Program-made: the position numbers and the translations under genes
Shown here: in pieces, positions 1 to 8,054 of the stretch
Numbering within the stretch: the first letter of the stretch is position 1
Layout of the letters: each line of letters starts with the position of its first letter
Notes under the pieces: model-generated
Database searches by the model: none
Told to the model about the DNA's origin: nothing
What the model saw: the letters and a program-made list of their open reading frames with translations, nothing else
DNA from: Chthoniobacter flavus
GTDB lineage: Bacteria > Verrucomicrobiota > Verrucomicrobiia > Chthoniobacterales > Terrimicrobiaceae
NCBI GenBank assembly: GCA_945860745.1
Contig: CAMASH010000020.1
Location: 1 to 48,164, forward strand
DNA length: 48,164 nucleotides
Direction: 5' to 3'

Positions 1-582
1 CGCGCAAGGAAGTTTGGATAAAGCGCTCGGCCTTGCCATTGGTCTTAGGGGTATAGGGGCGGGTGAAGCGATGTTTGAGGCCGAGGGCGGCCACGGTATC
101 GCGCATAGCGCGAGAGCGATAACAGGGGCCGTTATCGGAGTAAACGCGCCGGGTTTGAACGCCATGGTTCTGGAAGAAGGCGAGGGAGGAATGGAGGAAG
201 GCCAGAGCGCTGTGAGCGGTTTCATCGGGGAGAGTTGGGCCAGGCGAAAGCGATGACGGCGCAGGAGGCGGGAGACGGTGGCCTTGGCCAGCTTGGTGGC
301 GCGGGCAATTTGAAAGCCTGGCAGCTTGCGTCGGCGCAGGGCCAGCACACGGGCGACGCGCAATGGGTGGGTGGTTCGGGGGGAACTTTTGGGACGCGAA
401 CTGCGGTCGCAAAGACCGGCTGCGCCTTCGGCTCGGAAACGGGCCAGCCAAGTAGAGGCACAGCGCTCAGAAATGCCGAAGCCGAGCGCCACTCTCGCCA
501 CCGGCTGGTGGAGATCAACGATGCGTTTGATCATCTCAGCTCGACTCAACGCCGTGAGTTTTGCTTTCCTATGCGTGTTCAT
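1..582 (-). pseudogene. IS481-family transposase, internally deleted and frameshifted, cut by window edge
   Basis: Reading leftward from the ATG at 582, the N-terminal half is a typical IS481 double helix-turn-helix region (begins MNTHRKAKLTALSRAEM, with ERCASTWLARFRAEG and later KLAKATVSRLLRRHRF). At about 226-245 the homology jumps into another frame, to the end of the integrase core (DETAHSALAFL, YSDNGPCYRS, TPKTNGKAERF). The stretch normally between them, about 70-75 residues with the first catalytic Asp (HIDIKKL region), is absent. Only the second Asp (SDNG) and the Glu (KAERF) remain, so the protein cannot be active. The C-terminus runs off the window. Family assignment is confident; inactivation follows from the lost catalytic residue and the frame change. 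Confidence 0.85.
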
Positions 583-668
583 GCGGCGGTGGCCCTTGGG
601 ATGGTGTCGATTTCACAATCCCATCTTTCCAAGTTCTCCCCGCATGAACAACCTATTGGAACTTCACA
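583..668 (-). mobile_element. IS481-type terminal end with CTAG target site
   Basis: On the minus strand the element begins at 668 with TGTGAAGTTCCAATAGG, closely resembling the terminal inverted repeat I recall for IS481. Just outside is CCTAGC (669-674), fitting the NCTAGN target preference known for IS481. The CTAG contains the TAG stop codon of holB, so the element landed on the stop without changing the protein. The other end and the second target copy lie outside the window. Confidence 0.75.
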
Positions 669-669
669 G

Positions 670-1641
670 CTAGGCACTCGCGGAGCTGCCGCGGATCATC
701 TCCAGGAAGCCGCTTTCCAAGGCCAGGGCTTCCTGCACGCCGGTGGCGAGGCGGCGGCGGAGGGTTTCCAGGGCGTCGAGGCGGCGGAGGAGATTCGGGG
801 TCGGGTACTTTTCGGCGAGAGATTTTACCACCGGACTGGTGGCGGGCTGGCCGTGCTGAAGGCGGAGGGCGCTGCTGAGGGCGTCGAAGACGATTTGCAG
901 GATGCGTTCGCGTTCGCGGAGGGCGCCGGCTTCGCTGAGGGCCTTGATTTGTTCGGCGCGGTCGTCGAGCCAGGAGCCGCCGTCGGAGGTTTGTTTGTAG
1001 TGGGCGATATCGGCCTTGAGGGTGGCCTCGTATTCGCCGGCGATTTTTTCGCGTTGGGCGGCCATGAGGTCGCGGACGGCGCGGGTGAAGCGGAAGGCTT
1101 CGGCGGCGCCGGGCTGGGGCGGGCGGACGAGGCATTCGTCCAGGGCGGTGAGGATGGCGGCTTCCTCGGGTGAGGATTCGCGCGGGCCGGTGCCGTGGAT
1201 GGAGGTTTCCACGCAGCGGGAGAGAATGGTTTCGAGCAGGGCCTCGGGCAGGGCGCTGAGGAGGAGGATGAGGGAGCCGGGGGGCGGTTCCTCGAGGGTC
1301 TTGAGAAAGGCGTTGGCGGCCTGGGGCTGCATGCGGTCGGCTTCGTGAATGATGACGACCTTGGTGCGGGCGAGGAGGGGTTTGCGCTGGATGGATTGTT
1401 CGAGGTGGCGGATTTGGTCGATGACGATGCGGCGGGATTTCGATTCGGGCTGGAGGATGTGGGCGTCGGGGTGGGTGAGGACGCGGGCGGGGTCGCACTC
1501 CAGGGTGATGGCGGCGAGCTGCGAGGCGAGCCAGGCCTTGCCGCTGCCGAGCGGGCCGCTGAGCAGATGGGCGTGGGCCAGGCGTCCGGCGCGGTGGGCG
1601 GCGCTGAGGTGGCTAAAGGCGGATTCCTTGGAAAAGGACAT
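670..1641 (-). CDS. holB: DNA polymerase III delta-prime subunit
   Basis: This is a clamp-loader subunit of 323 residues. It shows the AAA+ fold of DnaX/HolB proteins: HAHLLSGPLGSGK as the P-loop near residues 23-35, IDQIRHL, the Walker B-like VVIIHEADRMQPQAANAFLK and the LSRC sensor motif near residue 150. The start ATG at 1641 lies inside the last codons of the upstream tmk gene (29-bp overlap), so the two are probably translationally coupled. tmk-holB is a common bacterial pairing. The stop TAG (670-672) is also the CTAG target of the neighbouring IS481-type element. An in-frame extension reading through tmk was dismissed as antisense-like noise. Confidence 0.9.
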   Translation of the reverse strand: MSFSKESAFSHLSAAHRAGRLAHAHLLSGPLGSGKAWLASQLAAITLECDPARVLTHPDAHILQPESKSRRIVIDQIRHLEQSIQRKPLLARTKVVIIHEADRMQPQAANAFLKTLEEPPPGSLILLLSALPEALLETILSRCVETSIHGTGPRESSPEEAAILTALDECLVRPPQPGAAEAFRFTRAVRDLMAAQREKIAGEYEATLKADIAHYKQTSDGGSWLDDRAEQIKALSEAGALRERERILQIVFDALSSALRLQHGQPATSPVVKSLAEKYPTPNLLRRLDALETLRRRLATGVQEALALESGFLEMIRGSSASA

Positions 1642-2287
1642 GGGATCGTTTTTGGAGTTCTGCGCGGATGGCGCGGGCGATTTCCGCCTGGGGTTTGGCG
1701 GCGTCGAGCACGCGGATGCGGTCGGGGTGGGCCTGGGCGGCGGCGAGGTAGCCGTGGCGGACGGCTTCGTAAAAGGCGAGGGGTTCCTCTTCCATGCGGT
1801 CGCGTTTGTCGTCCGGGTGGGCGCGTTCGCGAAGGCGGGCGAAGCCCTCGGTGCAGTCCAGGTCGAGCAGGAAGGTGACGTCGGGCCGGCGCGAGCCGGC
1901 CGCGAAACGGTTAATGCTCTCCACGGTGGCCGCGGGGATTTTGCGGGCCACGCCTTGATAGACGGTGGTGGAATCGAGGAAGCGGTCGGAGATGACGATC
2001 CGGGCGGCGGCGAGGGCGGGGAGGATTTTTTCCCGCACCAACTGGGCGCGGCTGGCTGCAAAGAGCAGGAGTTCGGCCTCGGGGGTCATGGCCCCGTTGT
2101 CGGGCGAATGCTGGAGGAGGTGGCGGATGTGTTCGCCGATGGGGGTGCCGCCGGGTTCGCGGACGAGGAGGGGTTCGTGGCCGGCGTCGCGGAGGGATTC
2201 GATGAGATGGCGGATCTGCGTGCTCTTGCCGCAACCTTCCGAACCTTCGAAAGAGATGAAGAAACCTGTTTGACTCGCCTCGGACAT
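1613..2287 (-). CDS. tmk: Thymidylate kinase
   Basis: dTMP kinase makes dTDP from dTMP and ATP in the cytoplasm. The 224-residue length is normal. The P-loop FEGSEGCGKSTQ sits near residues 13-24, followed by the dTMP-binding REPGGTPIGE (residues 43-52), the conserved ISDRFLDSTTVYQG (about residues 99-112) and LLDLD before the lid. The gene starts 20 bp from the divergently transcribed dehydrogenase start, so the two promoters must lie in or overlap the short 2288-2307 gap or the genes themselves. Its 3' end overlaps the holB start. Confidence 0.95.
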   Translation of the reverse strand: MSEASQTGFFISFEGSEGCGKSTQIRHLIESLRDAGHEPLLVREPGGTPIGEHIRHLLQHSPDNGAMTPEAELLLFAASRAQLVREKILPALAAARIVISDRFLDSTTVYQGVARKIPAATVESINRFAAGSRRPDVTFLLDLDCTEGFARLRERAHPDDKRDRMEEEPLAFYEAVRHGYLAAAQAHPDRIRVLDAAKPQAEIARAIRAELQKRSHVLFQGIRL

Positions 2288-2307
2288 ACTGGGAATCCTT
2301 AATTTTG

Positions 2308-3381
2308 ATGAGTAAAGTCCCCGTGCAAAGCAGGAAAATTTCTTTTGTCGAAGTCGAGGAAGAGGGCCGGACTGTTTTTCACGGGGCGTTGATCGGGCAT
2401 GAAGTGGACTTTGTGCGGAAACTCGGCGACGTGCCGGAAGAGGCCGAGGTCGTTTCGGTCTTCATCAGCGAAAAGATCGGACAGGATTTTCTGGCGGCGC
2501 ATCCGGCTTTGCGCTTCATCGCCTCGCGGTCGACGGGGTGCGATCATATTGATCTGGAGGCCTGTCAGAAGCGTGGCGTGCTGGTGGCCAATGTCGGGAA
2601 TTACGGGGAGAACACCGTGGCCGAGCATGCGTTCGCTCTCATTCTGGCGCTTTCGCGGCGGTTGCGGGATTCGGAGGACGCCGTGCGGACGGGGCACTTC
2701 TCGCGCGAGGGGCTGCGGGGATTCGATCTGCGGGGGAAGACCCTGGGGGTGGTGGGGGCGGGACGCGTCGGGCTCCATGTCGTTCGCATCGGCCTGGGCT
2801 TTGGCATGCGCGTGATCGCGTGCGATGCCGATCCGCATCCGTTCTACAGCGAGTTGCTGGATTTTCACTATGTGAGTTACGAGGAATTGCTGCGCGAGGC
2901 GCAGGTCATCACTTTGCATGTCCCGCTGAACCAGGCCACGCGGCACATGATCAATCGCGAGACGCTGGCGCTTTGTCAGCGGGGAATCCTTCTGATCAAT
3001 ACGGCGCGGGGCGGATTGATTGATACCGAGGCGGTGATCGAGGCTCTGGACGCCGGACAGGTGGGTGGTCTCGGGCTGGATGTGTTGGAAGACGAGCGGG
3101 TCTTTCAAGGCGGAGGGGTCACTTCGCTCCTGGGCGAAACCATCGCCGAGCGGGTGCATCGCGCATCCGCTGCGCCGGAGGGCCGGGAATTTTCTGCCGG
3201 GCGGGTGGCCGAATTCTCCCGGCTGGTGACGCACAACCGGCTGATGCAGCGCCCCGATGTGGTGCTCACACCCCATGTGGCCTTCAACAGCGAGGAGGCG
3301 GTCGAGCGCCTTTCCGCCCTCACACTCGAAAATATTCTCGACTATCTTGACGGCAAACCGCCGAAACACCGCTGCACATGA
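2308..3381 (+). CDS. D-isomer-specific 2-hydroxyacid dehydrogenase
   Basis: A NAD-dependent oxidoreductase of 357 residues, in the D-lactate dehydrogenase-like branch. Visible hallmarks are GNYGENTVAEHAFALILAL (substrate and dimer region), the Rossmann loop GVVGAGRVGLHV near residues 147-158, NTARGGLIDTEAV with the catalytic Arg, GLDVLEDE with the Glu and LTPHVAFNSEEA with the catalytic His. The stretch between the Glu and His motifs is long, as in D-lactate dehydrogenases. Substrate cannot be fixed from sequence. A TTG at 2305 directly precedes the ATG at 2308; the ATG is preferred. The TGA stop overlaps the start of the next gene (ATGA at 3378-3381), indicating coupling. Confidence 0.9.
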   Translation: MSKVPVQSRKISFVEVEEEGRTVFHGALIGHEVDFVRKLGDVPEEAEVVSVFISEKIGQDFLAAHPALRFIASRSTGCDHIDLEACQKRGVLVANVGNYGENTVAEHAFALILALSRRLRDSEDAVRTGHFSREGLRGFDLRGKTLGVVGAGRVGLHVVRIGLGFGMRVIACDADPHPFYSELLDFHYVSYEELLREAQVITLHVPLNQATRHMINRETLALCQRGILLINTARGGLIDTEAVIEALDAGQVGGLGLDVLEDERVFQGGGVTSLLGETIAERVHRASAAPEGREFSAGRVAEFSRLVTHNRLMQRPDVVLTPHVAFNSEEAVERLSALTLENILDYLDGKPPKHRCT

Positions 3382-3785
3382 AACACTGGCTTGTGAAACA
3401 GGAACCCTCCGCCTACTCGTGGGATGATTTTGTGCAGGATGGCAAAACGGCCTGGACCGGGGTGCGCAATTTCCAGGCCCGCAACAATCTCCAGGCCATG
3501 CGCCGGGGCGACCGGGTGCTCTACTATCACAGCGTGACCGGCAAGGCCGTGGTGGGCGAGGCCGGGGTCGTGCGCGAAGCCTATCCTGATCCGACCGCGC
3601 AGGAAGCCGGCTGGGTCTGCGTGGATCTGGCCCCGGTGAAGACGCTGCCCCGCCCTGTGACCCTTGAGGAAATCAAGGCCGATACGCGTCTGGAAACAAT
3701 TGCCCTGCTGCGGCAGTCGCGCCTGAGTGTGATGCCGCTGACCGCAGCGGAATACCGGGTCATTCGGGGGCTGGCCCGCAAGTAG
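3378..3785 (+). CDS. EVE (PUA-like) domain protein
   Basis: A single-domain protein of 135 residues. The opening KHWLVKQEPSAYSWDD, then TAWTGVRNFQARNNLQAM and GDRVLYYHS are the signature of the EVE family, which includes human THYN1. The family has the same fold as YTH and PUA domains and is thought to bind modified nucleobases in RNA or DNA, so a nucleic-acid-binding role is inferred. It overlaps the upstream dehydrogenase by an ATGA and is probably co-translated with it. No restriction or defence gene is adjacent. Confidence 0.9.
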   Translation: MKHWLVKQEPSAYSWDDFVQDGKTAWTGVRNFQARNNLQAMRRGDRVLYYHSVTGKAVVGEAGVVREAYPDPTAQEAGWVCVDLAPVKTLPRPVTLEEIKADTRLETIALLRQSRLSVMPLTAAEYRVIRGLARK

Positions 3786-3844
3786 TTTTCGCCGGGCGCG
3801 TTTTTTCTAGCGCGGAGGGCGGAGAGAGGCGAGCTTTCCGCCTG

Positions 3845-4606
3845 ATGATGAGCTATCAGCGGGCCGGAGTCGCCTCGACTTTTTCGCCGACGTTCGCGGC
3901 CGTGCTGGCGGAAGCGGAACGTTTTGCCGCGCAGTGCGGGGCCGGCTTGGAAATTGTGCACGCCGCGTCCTACGATGCGGACAAGGAAAAACGGTTCCAC
4001 CAAGCCATCGGCCGGAAGGCGGAGATCCGCTGGGTCGAGGATGAGACGCCGGCCCAAGCGATTCTCGGGGCGGCCAAAAACTTCGGCTACGAATTGCTCA
4101 TCGCGGGAGCCCTGCAAAGTGAGACGGACGACACCTTGTTCACCAGCGGGGTGGCGCGGGGTTTGTTGCGGGGTGCAACCTGCGATCTTTTGCTGGTGCC
4201 CCGGCCGCAGCAGGAACCGGCTCCGCTCCGCCGTCTGGTTTTCACCTTCGATCCGGGCGAGGGCAGCCGGGAGTTTCTGCAAAGGGTGGCCCACGTTTTG
4301 CAACCAGAACACATCACCATCGCGGTGAACAAGACGCCGTTTGCCGCCGCCATCGCCGCGTCACGGGGCGAGGAGCCGCCGGACGAGGATGCGTGGCTGG
4401 AGGAGTTGATCGCGGGCTTTGCCGATGGCAAAATCGAGGTCGAGACCCGGGTCGTGACCTCGAACACCGGGTATAGCCTTTGTCAAGCCATCCAGGGCAT
4501 CGCGGCGGATTTGCTAGTCGTGAAAGCCGGGGCGGATGGGACGCTGCCCGTTCACATGAACTGGCTGTATCAGGTCATTCCCTGCCGGTTGCTCGTTGTT
4601 CGCTGA
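3845..4606 (+). CDS. Universal stress protein family, tandem-domain type
   Basis: A cytoplasmic protein of 253 residues with two USP-like halves. The first half ends in LLRGATCDLLLVPRP, the typical strand closing a USP domain. The second ends in PVHMNWLYQVIPCRLLVVR, the same element at the C-terminus. The usual ATP-binding GxxGxxxxxxxxG(S/T) motif is not clear in either half, so nucleotide binding is uncertain. Two ATGs (3845 and 3848) are possible starts. It lies 59 bp after the EVE gene, in the same direction. A weak GC stem followed by a run of T at about 4606-4628 might terminate transcription. Confidence 0.75.
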   Translation: MMSYQRAGVASTFSPTFAAVLAEAERFAAQCGAGLEIVHAASYDADKEKRFHQAIGRKAEIRWVEDETPAQAILGAAKNFGYELLIAGALQSETDDTLFTSGVARGLLRGATCDLLLVPRPQQEPAPLRRLVFTFDPGEGSREFLQRVAHVLQPEHITIAVNKTPFAAAIAASRGEEPPDEDAWLEELIAGFADGKIEVETRVVTSNTGYSLCQAIQGIAADLLVVKAGADGTLPVHMNWLYQVIPCRLLVVR

Positions 4607-4670
4607 TCCGAGGCGGACCATTTTTTCTGCCGGGGCAGTTTGCTTGGTGCGGCCATCTTCATCACCGAAC

Positions 4671-5105
4671 ATGACCGCGGACACTGAATTCTCCTTCCGG
4701 CCGCGGGCCGCCGCTCTCCGTCAGCAGGTGCCGGTCTTCAAGATCTCCCTGGCCAACGCCTTGGCGCGGCGGGGCCAAACTCCGAAAGGCGATTCCGAAG
4801 TCCGGGTCTTCGCCGCGCACCACGTTTCTCCGCCGCGGGTGATCATTCGCAAAAGTTCCCGCACGGGATTCCTCGCGAGGGAGGTGAAGGATGCCGTCGA
4901 GATGGGCCCGTTCGCGGCCGGGGAGATCGCCAAGGCGGTCCGGCGCGCCTGCAAAATTGCGGAGGCCGAACCGGCTGCCGTCCCGTCACGATTCGCTCAC
5001 TGCCAGAGCAAAATCCTTCTGGCCGGAAAATTGATTTCCATCCGGCTTTGTTGGAAAAGCGGCACGCCCAGCATGCCCTTGCCGCCGAAGTATGGCAGCG
5101 GATGA
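4671..5105 (+). CDS. Hypothetical protein of 144 residues
   Basis: No family is recognised. Codons from 4671 to about 5010 end almost always in G or C, as in the surrounding real genes, which favours this frame as coding. The protein is basic and predicted soluble, with motifs such as VSPPRVIIRKSSRTGF and AGEIAKAVRRACKIAEAE. The last ~36 codons run antisense to the 3' end of the aspartyl protease gene, so the true C-terminus may be disrupted or the two genes overlap tail to tail. No clear ribosome binding site precedes the ATG. Without this gene, 4607-4996 would be an empty convergent intergenic region. Confidence 0.45.
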   Translation: MTADTEFSFRPRAAALRQQVPVFKISLANALARRGQTPKGDSEVRVFAAHHVSPPRVIIRKSSRTGFLAREVKDAVEMGPFAAGEIAKAVRRACKIAEAEPAAVPSRFAHCQSKILLAGKLISIRLCWKSGTPSMPLPPKYGSG

Positions 5106-6226
5106 ATGACGAAGGGCAGCCAGCGATAGGTCACCGCTCCCAGCGACAAGCGGTCCATCGCCCCGGTCACGGCGGCAACTTTTTGAGGCTCGCCCCCATC
5201 GCTCAGGCCACGGAGTTCTCCGAACGGGCGGAAGTGATTCTCCAATCCTGCGAGGTCGGGCAGCAAGTTCATTTGTGCTCCGCTGTCGAAAAGCAGGGGA
5301 ACGTCCTTCCCGCCGATGCGGGCGGTGAAGTTCGGGAGGTGAAGGAAATAGGTGAACGGAACGATGGCGGTGGGCGGGGGTTCCCCCTCGATCCGGCTGC
5401 GGGAACCGTCGCGATGGACCGGATGGACCTGGATGATCTTGCGCTTCCCATCGAAGGCCACGGCGAGGTTTTTCACCTCCGCATGGCTGATGGCGCCAAG
5501 CAAGGGGGAGACGGCGGGGCGTTCCATGTGGGAAAAATCATGCAGTTCCCCGATTTGATTGCTGGTCCGCAGGCCTTCCCAGCGCAGGGACCGCACCTGG
5601 ACCAGGCCGCCCGGCTGCTTGAGACCATGGATGCTGGCGGAGATGCCGGTCAGGCCGGGTTCGGTGTTGGCGGTAAAGTATTTTTTGTTGAACAACAGAT
5701 GCGAACTTCCCGTGTCGAAGAGGAAGTATCCCGTCTTGTTGTCCACGGTGGCTTTGACAAAAAGCAACCCGCCGCTGACGACAAAGCGGCTGCTGAAGGC
5801 GGCGGGAACGCTGGCCTCCTCCGGTTTCCAGAGGGGGTCGGCGTCGATGGACCGGATTTTTCCGGCCGGGTCGAACCCGATTTTGAGAGGCAAACCGTTG
5901 CGGCCCATGCAAAGGACCACCTTCGTTTCCACGCCCTGTGGGCTTTTCGTGGCCGAGAGAATTTGGATTCCCTCCACCCGCGAGGGAGTCCACGGCAGGC
6001 CGGCCTTCAAGCCGGCGCGGGACATCTCGCCGGGCAGGCCGTCCACCTGCACCTCCGCGGAAAGAACAGGGTCGAGTTGGTCGAACGAACGCGCATTGAT
6101 CGCGTTTTGAAATCCTCGCAGCGAGTTCTTGATTTGCTCTTTCTCGCCCCCCCCGATCCGGCTGGTCTGGCAGGCGCTGAGCAAAAGCACGCCGGCAAGG
6201 GCGGCCGGCCACACGTGACGGGTCAT
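4997..6226 (-). CDS. Secreted lipoprotein aspartyl protease with NTF2-like N-terminal region
   Basis: A 409-residue protein. The start at 6226 gives a lipoprotein signal (MTRHVWPAALAGVLLLSAC, lipobox LSAC). Residues of about 25-125 look like a small alpha/beta SnoaL/NTF2-like module. Residues after about 140 form a retropepsin-like double domain: YFLFDTGSSHLLFNKKYF carries the first catalytic Asp (DTGS) and VPLLFDSGAQMNLLPDL the second (DSGA). The C-terminus ends FPARRILLWQ. It lies 46 bp downstream of the ABC permease gene, same strand, so it may be the last gene of that operon. Upstream in-frame codons to 6370 were excluded because they would bury the signal peptide. Substrate unknown. Confidence 0.8.
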   Translation of the reverse strand: MTRHVWPAALAGVLLLSACQTSRIGGGEKEQIKNSLRGFQNAINARSFDQLDPVLSAEVQVDGLPGEMSRAGLKAGLPWTPSRVEGIQILSATKSPQGVETKVVLCMGRNGLPLKIGFDPAGKIRSIDADPLWKPEEASVPAAFSSRFVVSGGLLFVKATVDNKTGYFLFDTGSSHLLFNKKYFTANTEPGLTGISASIHGLKQPGGLVQVRSLRWEGLRTSNQIGELHDFSHMERPAVSPLLGAISHAEVKNLAVAFDGKRKIIQVHPVHRDGSRSRIEGEPPPTAIVPFTYFLHLPNFTARIGGKDVPLLFDSGAQMNLLPDLAGLENHFRPFGELRGLSDGGEPQKVAAVTGAMDRLSLGAVTYRWLPFVIHPLPYFGGKGMLGVPLFQQSRMEINFPARRILLWQ

Positions 6227-6272
6227 GCGAGGAGTGGGACGGTTGTGGTCTTCGCGCATCCGGCCGGGGAGG

Positions 6273-8054
6273 CTAAACCCGGAAGAGGGCCCCGAGTTTC
6301 TTCCCGAGGATAAGGCTGGCCCCGAGGATGCAGATGCCGAGGAAACACATGGCCCACACGCCGAGCGCACTGGCGATGAAGCGGCCGTCGCCGAGCAGAT
6401 TGTACAGTTCGTAGATGGCCTTGGTGATGGGGAAGTCCTGCTGTTTCTGCGCCAGGATGAGGCTGTCGCTCACCTCCAACATGGCAAAACTGAAGGCCAG
6501 CAGTCCGCCGGCCATGAGGTTGGCCGCGATGAGCGGGAGCGTGATTTTCCGCAGGGTGCGGAAGGGCGGGCAGCCAAGATTCTGCGCGGCTTCCTCCAAG
6601 GTGACGCTGGTTTGCTGGAATCCGGCGGCGGCACTCCGCACCACGTAGGGCAGGCGGCGCACGCTGTAGGCAATGACGAGAATAAGGAGCGGGTCCACGG
6701 TGGGATTCATGAAGGCGAAGAGTTTTCCCTCCTGCGTCATGGCCAGGTAACCGAAGGCGAGGACCAGACCGGGCACTGCCAATGGCAACATGGCCATGGC
6801 ATCGAGAATCTGACGGCCAGGCAGCTTCGTGCGGGTGACGACGTAGGCAATGGCAATGCCCAGCACGAGATCAATCAAGGTCGCGAGCGAGGCGTATTTC
6901 AGGCTGTTCTGAATGGAAGGCAGGGTGAGGTCATGGCCAAGGGCCTGACGGAAATGATCGAGCGTCCAGCCGTCGGGCAGAATGGTGCCATACCAATCCC
7001 GTGAGAAGGCGACCAGGACGACGCCGAGATGCGGGAGCACGGCGAGAAAGGTGATGAGGGCGAAAAATCCCGCGATGAGCCATCCGCCGGGCACACTGGT
7101 GGCGCGCGGGCCGCCCTGGCTGGTGGCCTTGGCCATCATGGCGTGGCTGGCGCGGCCGATGGTGGCCTTGCTCAACGTATAAAGCAGAACGGTCGAGATC
7201 AGCATCACCGCCACCAGGGCAAAGGGAAACGGGTTGCCGCCGATGTCCTTGATGCCGCTGAAAATCTGCACGGAGGTTACGCGGCTGAAATCAAACATGA
7301 GCGGCACGCCGAGTTCGGTGAAGGCCCAGATGAAGACAATGATGCCGCCGGCAAAAAATCCCGGCATGATGAGAGGCAGCGTGATTTTGCGGAACTTGCG
7401 CAAGCCGGTGCAGCCGAGGTTTTCCGCGGCTTCCTCCATGGCGGGATCCACGTTGGCGAGAGCGGCCACAAGGTTGAGATAAAGGATCGGATAAAGGTGC
7501 AGGGCATTCATCACGACCACGCCAAAAAGACGGCTCTGGCCCAGCCAGTCGATCGGATGGGCGGGATCAATGAGACGGAGCGATTCCAGCAGGGCGTTGA
7601 GCGCGCCTTCCTGGCCCAGGATCTGCTTCACTCCGATGGCGCCGACAAAAGGCGGCAGGATCATGGGAATGAGCACGAGCGCGGAGAAGAGGCTCTTGCC
7701 GGGAAAAAGGTACCGGTCGGTCAGCAAGGCAAGGGGAAGCGCGATGGCCGAGGTGAGGATGGTGCTGTAGACCGCCATCTGCACGGAGTTCCAAAGTCCC
7801 TCCAGATAAATGGGGTTGCGGAAAACCTCGAGGAAGTAGTCGAGGGTAAAGCCGCCGCCCGGCTGGCGGAAAGCCCCTCCCAGCGTTTCCCAGATGGGCA
7901 GGAGGAAGAAGAAGAAAAAGAAAAGCGCGGTGAGTGCGAAGACGAGGTGCGGGCCGGTGAGGGGGAAGCGACGCGGAGACGCGGGGACGGTGTGACGCGG
8001 AGAGGAATTGATCCCGGCGTCTCCGTGTCCCCCTGTCTCCGCGTCTCCCTTCAT
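6273..8054 (-). CDS. Iron-type ABC transporter permease, fused two-domain
   Basis: A 593-residue inner-membrane protein in the FbpB/SfuB style: two homologous permease halves with about 12 membrane segments. Each half carries an EAA loop that docks to the ATPase: EEAAENLGCTGLRKFRKITLP in the first half, and EEAAQNLG...RTLRKITLP in the second. Its ATG overlaps the binding-protein stop (ATGA at 8051-8054). Residues 1 to about 31 are hydrophilic, rich in Gly/Pro/Ser, and are encoded by a palindromic repeat (7970-8049), so the N-terminus appears to be a late addition. No alternative start before the first membrane helix was found. Confidence 0.9.
   Translation of the reverse strand: MKGDAETGGHGDAGINSSPRHTVPASPRRFPLTGPHLVFALTALFFFFFFLLPIWETLGGAFRQPGGGFTLDYFLEVFRNPIYLEGLWNSVQMAVYSTILTSAIALPLALLTDRYLFPGKSLFSALVLIPMILPPFVGAIGVKQILGQEGALNALLESLRLIDPAHPIDWLGQSRLFGVVVMNALHLYPILYLNLVAALANVDPAMEEAAENLGCTGLRKFRKITLPLIMPGFFAGGIIVFIWAFTELGVPLMFDFSRVTSVQIFSGIKDIGGNPFPFALVAVMLISTVLLYTLSKATIGRASHAMMAKATSQGGPRATSVPGGWLIAGFFALITFLAVLPHLGVVLVAFSRDWYGTILPDGWTLDHFRQALGHDLTLPSIQNSLKYASLATLIDLVLGIAIAYVVTRTKLPGRQILDAMAMLPLAVPGLVLAFGYLAMTQEGKLFAFMNPTVDPLLILVIAYSVRRLPYVVRSAAAGFQQTSVTLEEAAQNLGCPPFRTLRKITLPLIAANLMAGGLLAFSFAMLEVSDSLILAQKQQDFPITKAIYELYNLLGDGRFIASALGVWAMCFLGICILGASLILGKKLGALFRV
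7970..8049. repeat. GACGCGGAGACGCGGGGAC-type inverted repeat within the permease N-terminus
   Basis: The left arm GACGCGGAGACGCGGGGACGG (7970-7990) and the right part (GTCTCCGTGTCCCCC, then CTCCGCGTCTCCC to 8049) are complementary variants of a GACGCGGAGAC motif. On the minus strand it encodes residues 2 to about 29 of the fused permease, right after the start codon. Confidence 0.8.

Noticed and set aside
235-1173. A 312-residue plus-strand frame across the IS end and holB
   Set aside because: It is antisense to the transposase and holB, and Gly/Ala/Glu-rich as such shadows are.
3378-4606. EVE-domain and stress-protein genes as a defence island
   Set aside because: EVE domains occur in modification-dependent restriction, but here the protein is stand-alone, coupled to a dehydrogenase, with no nuclease nearby.
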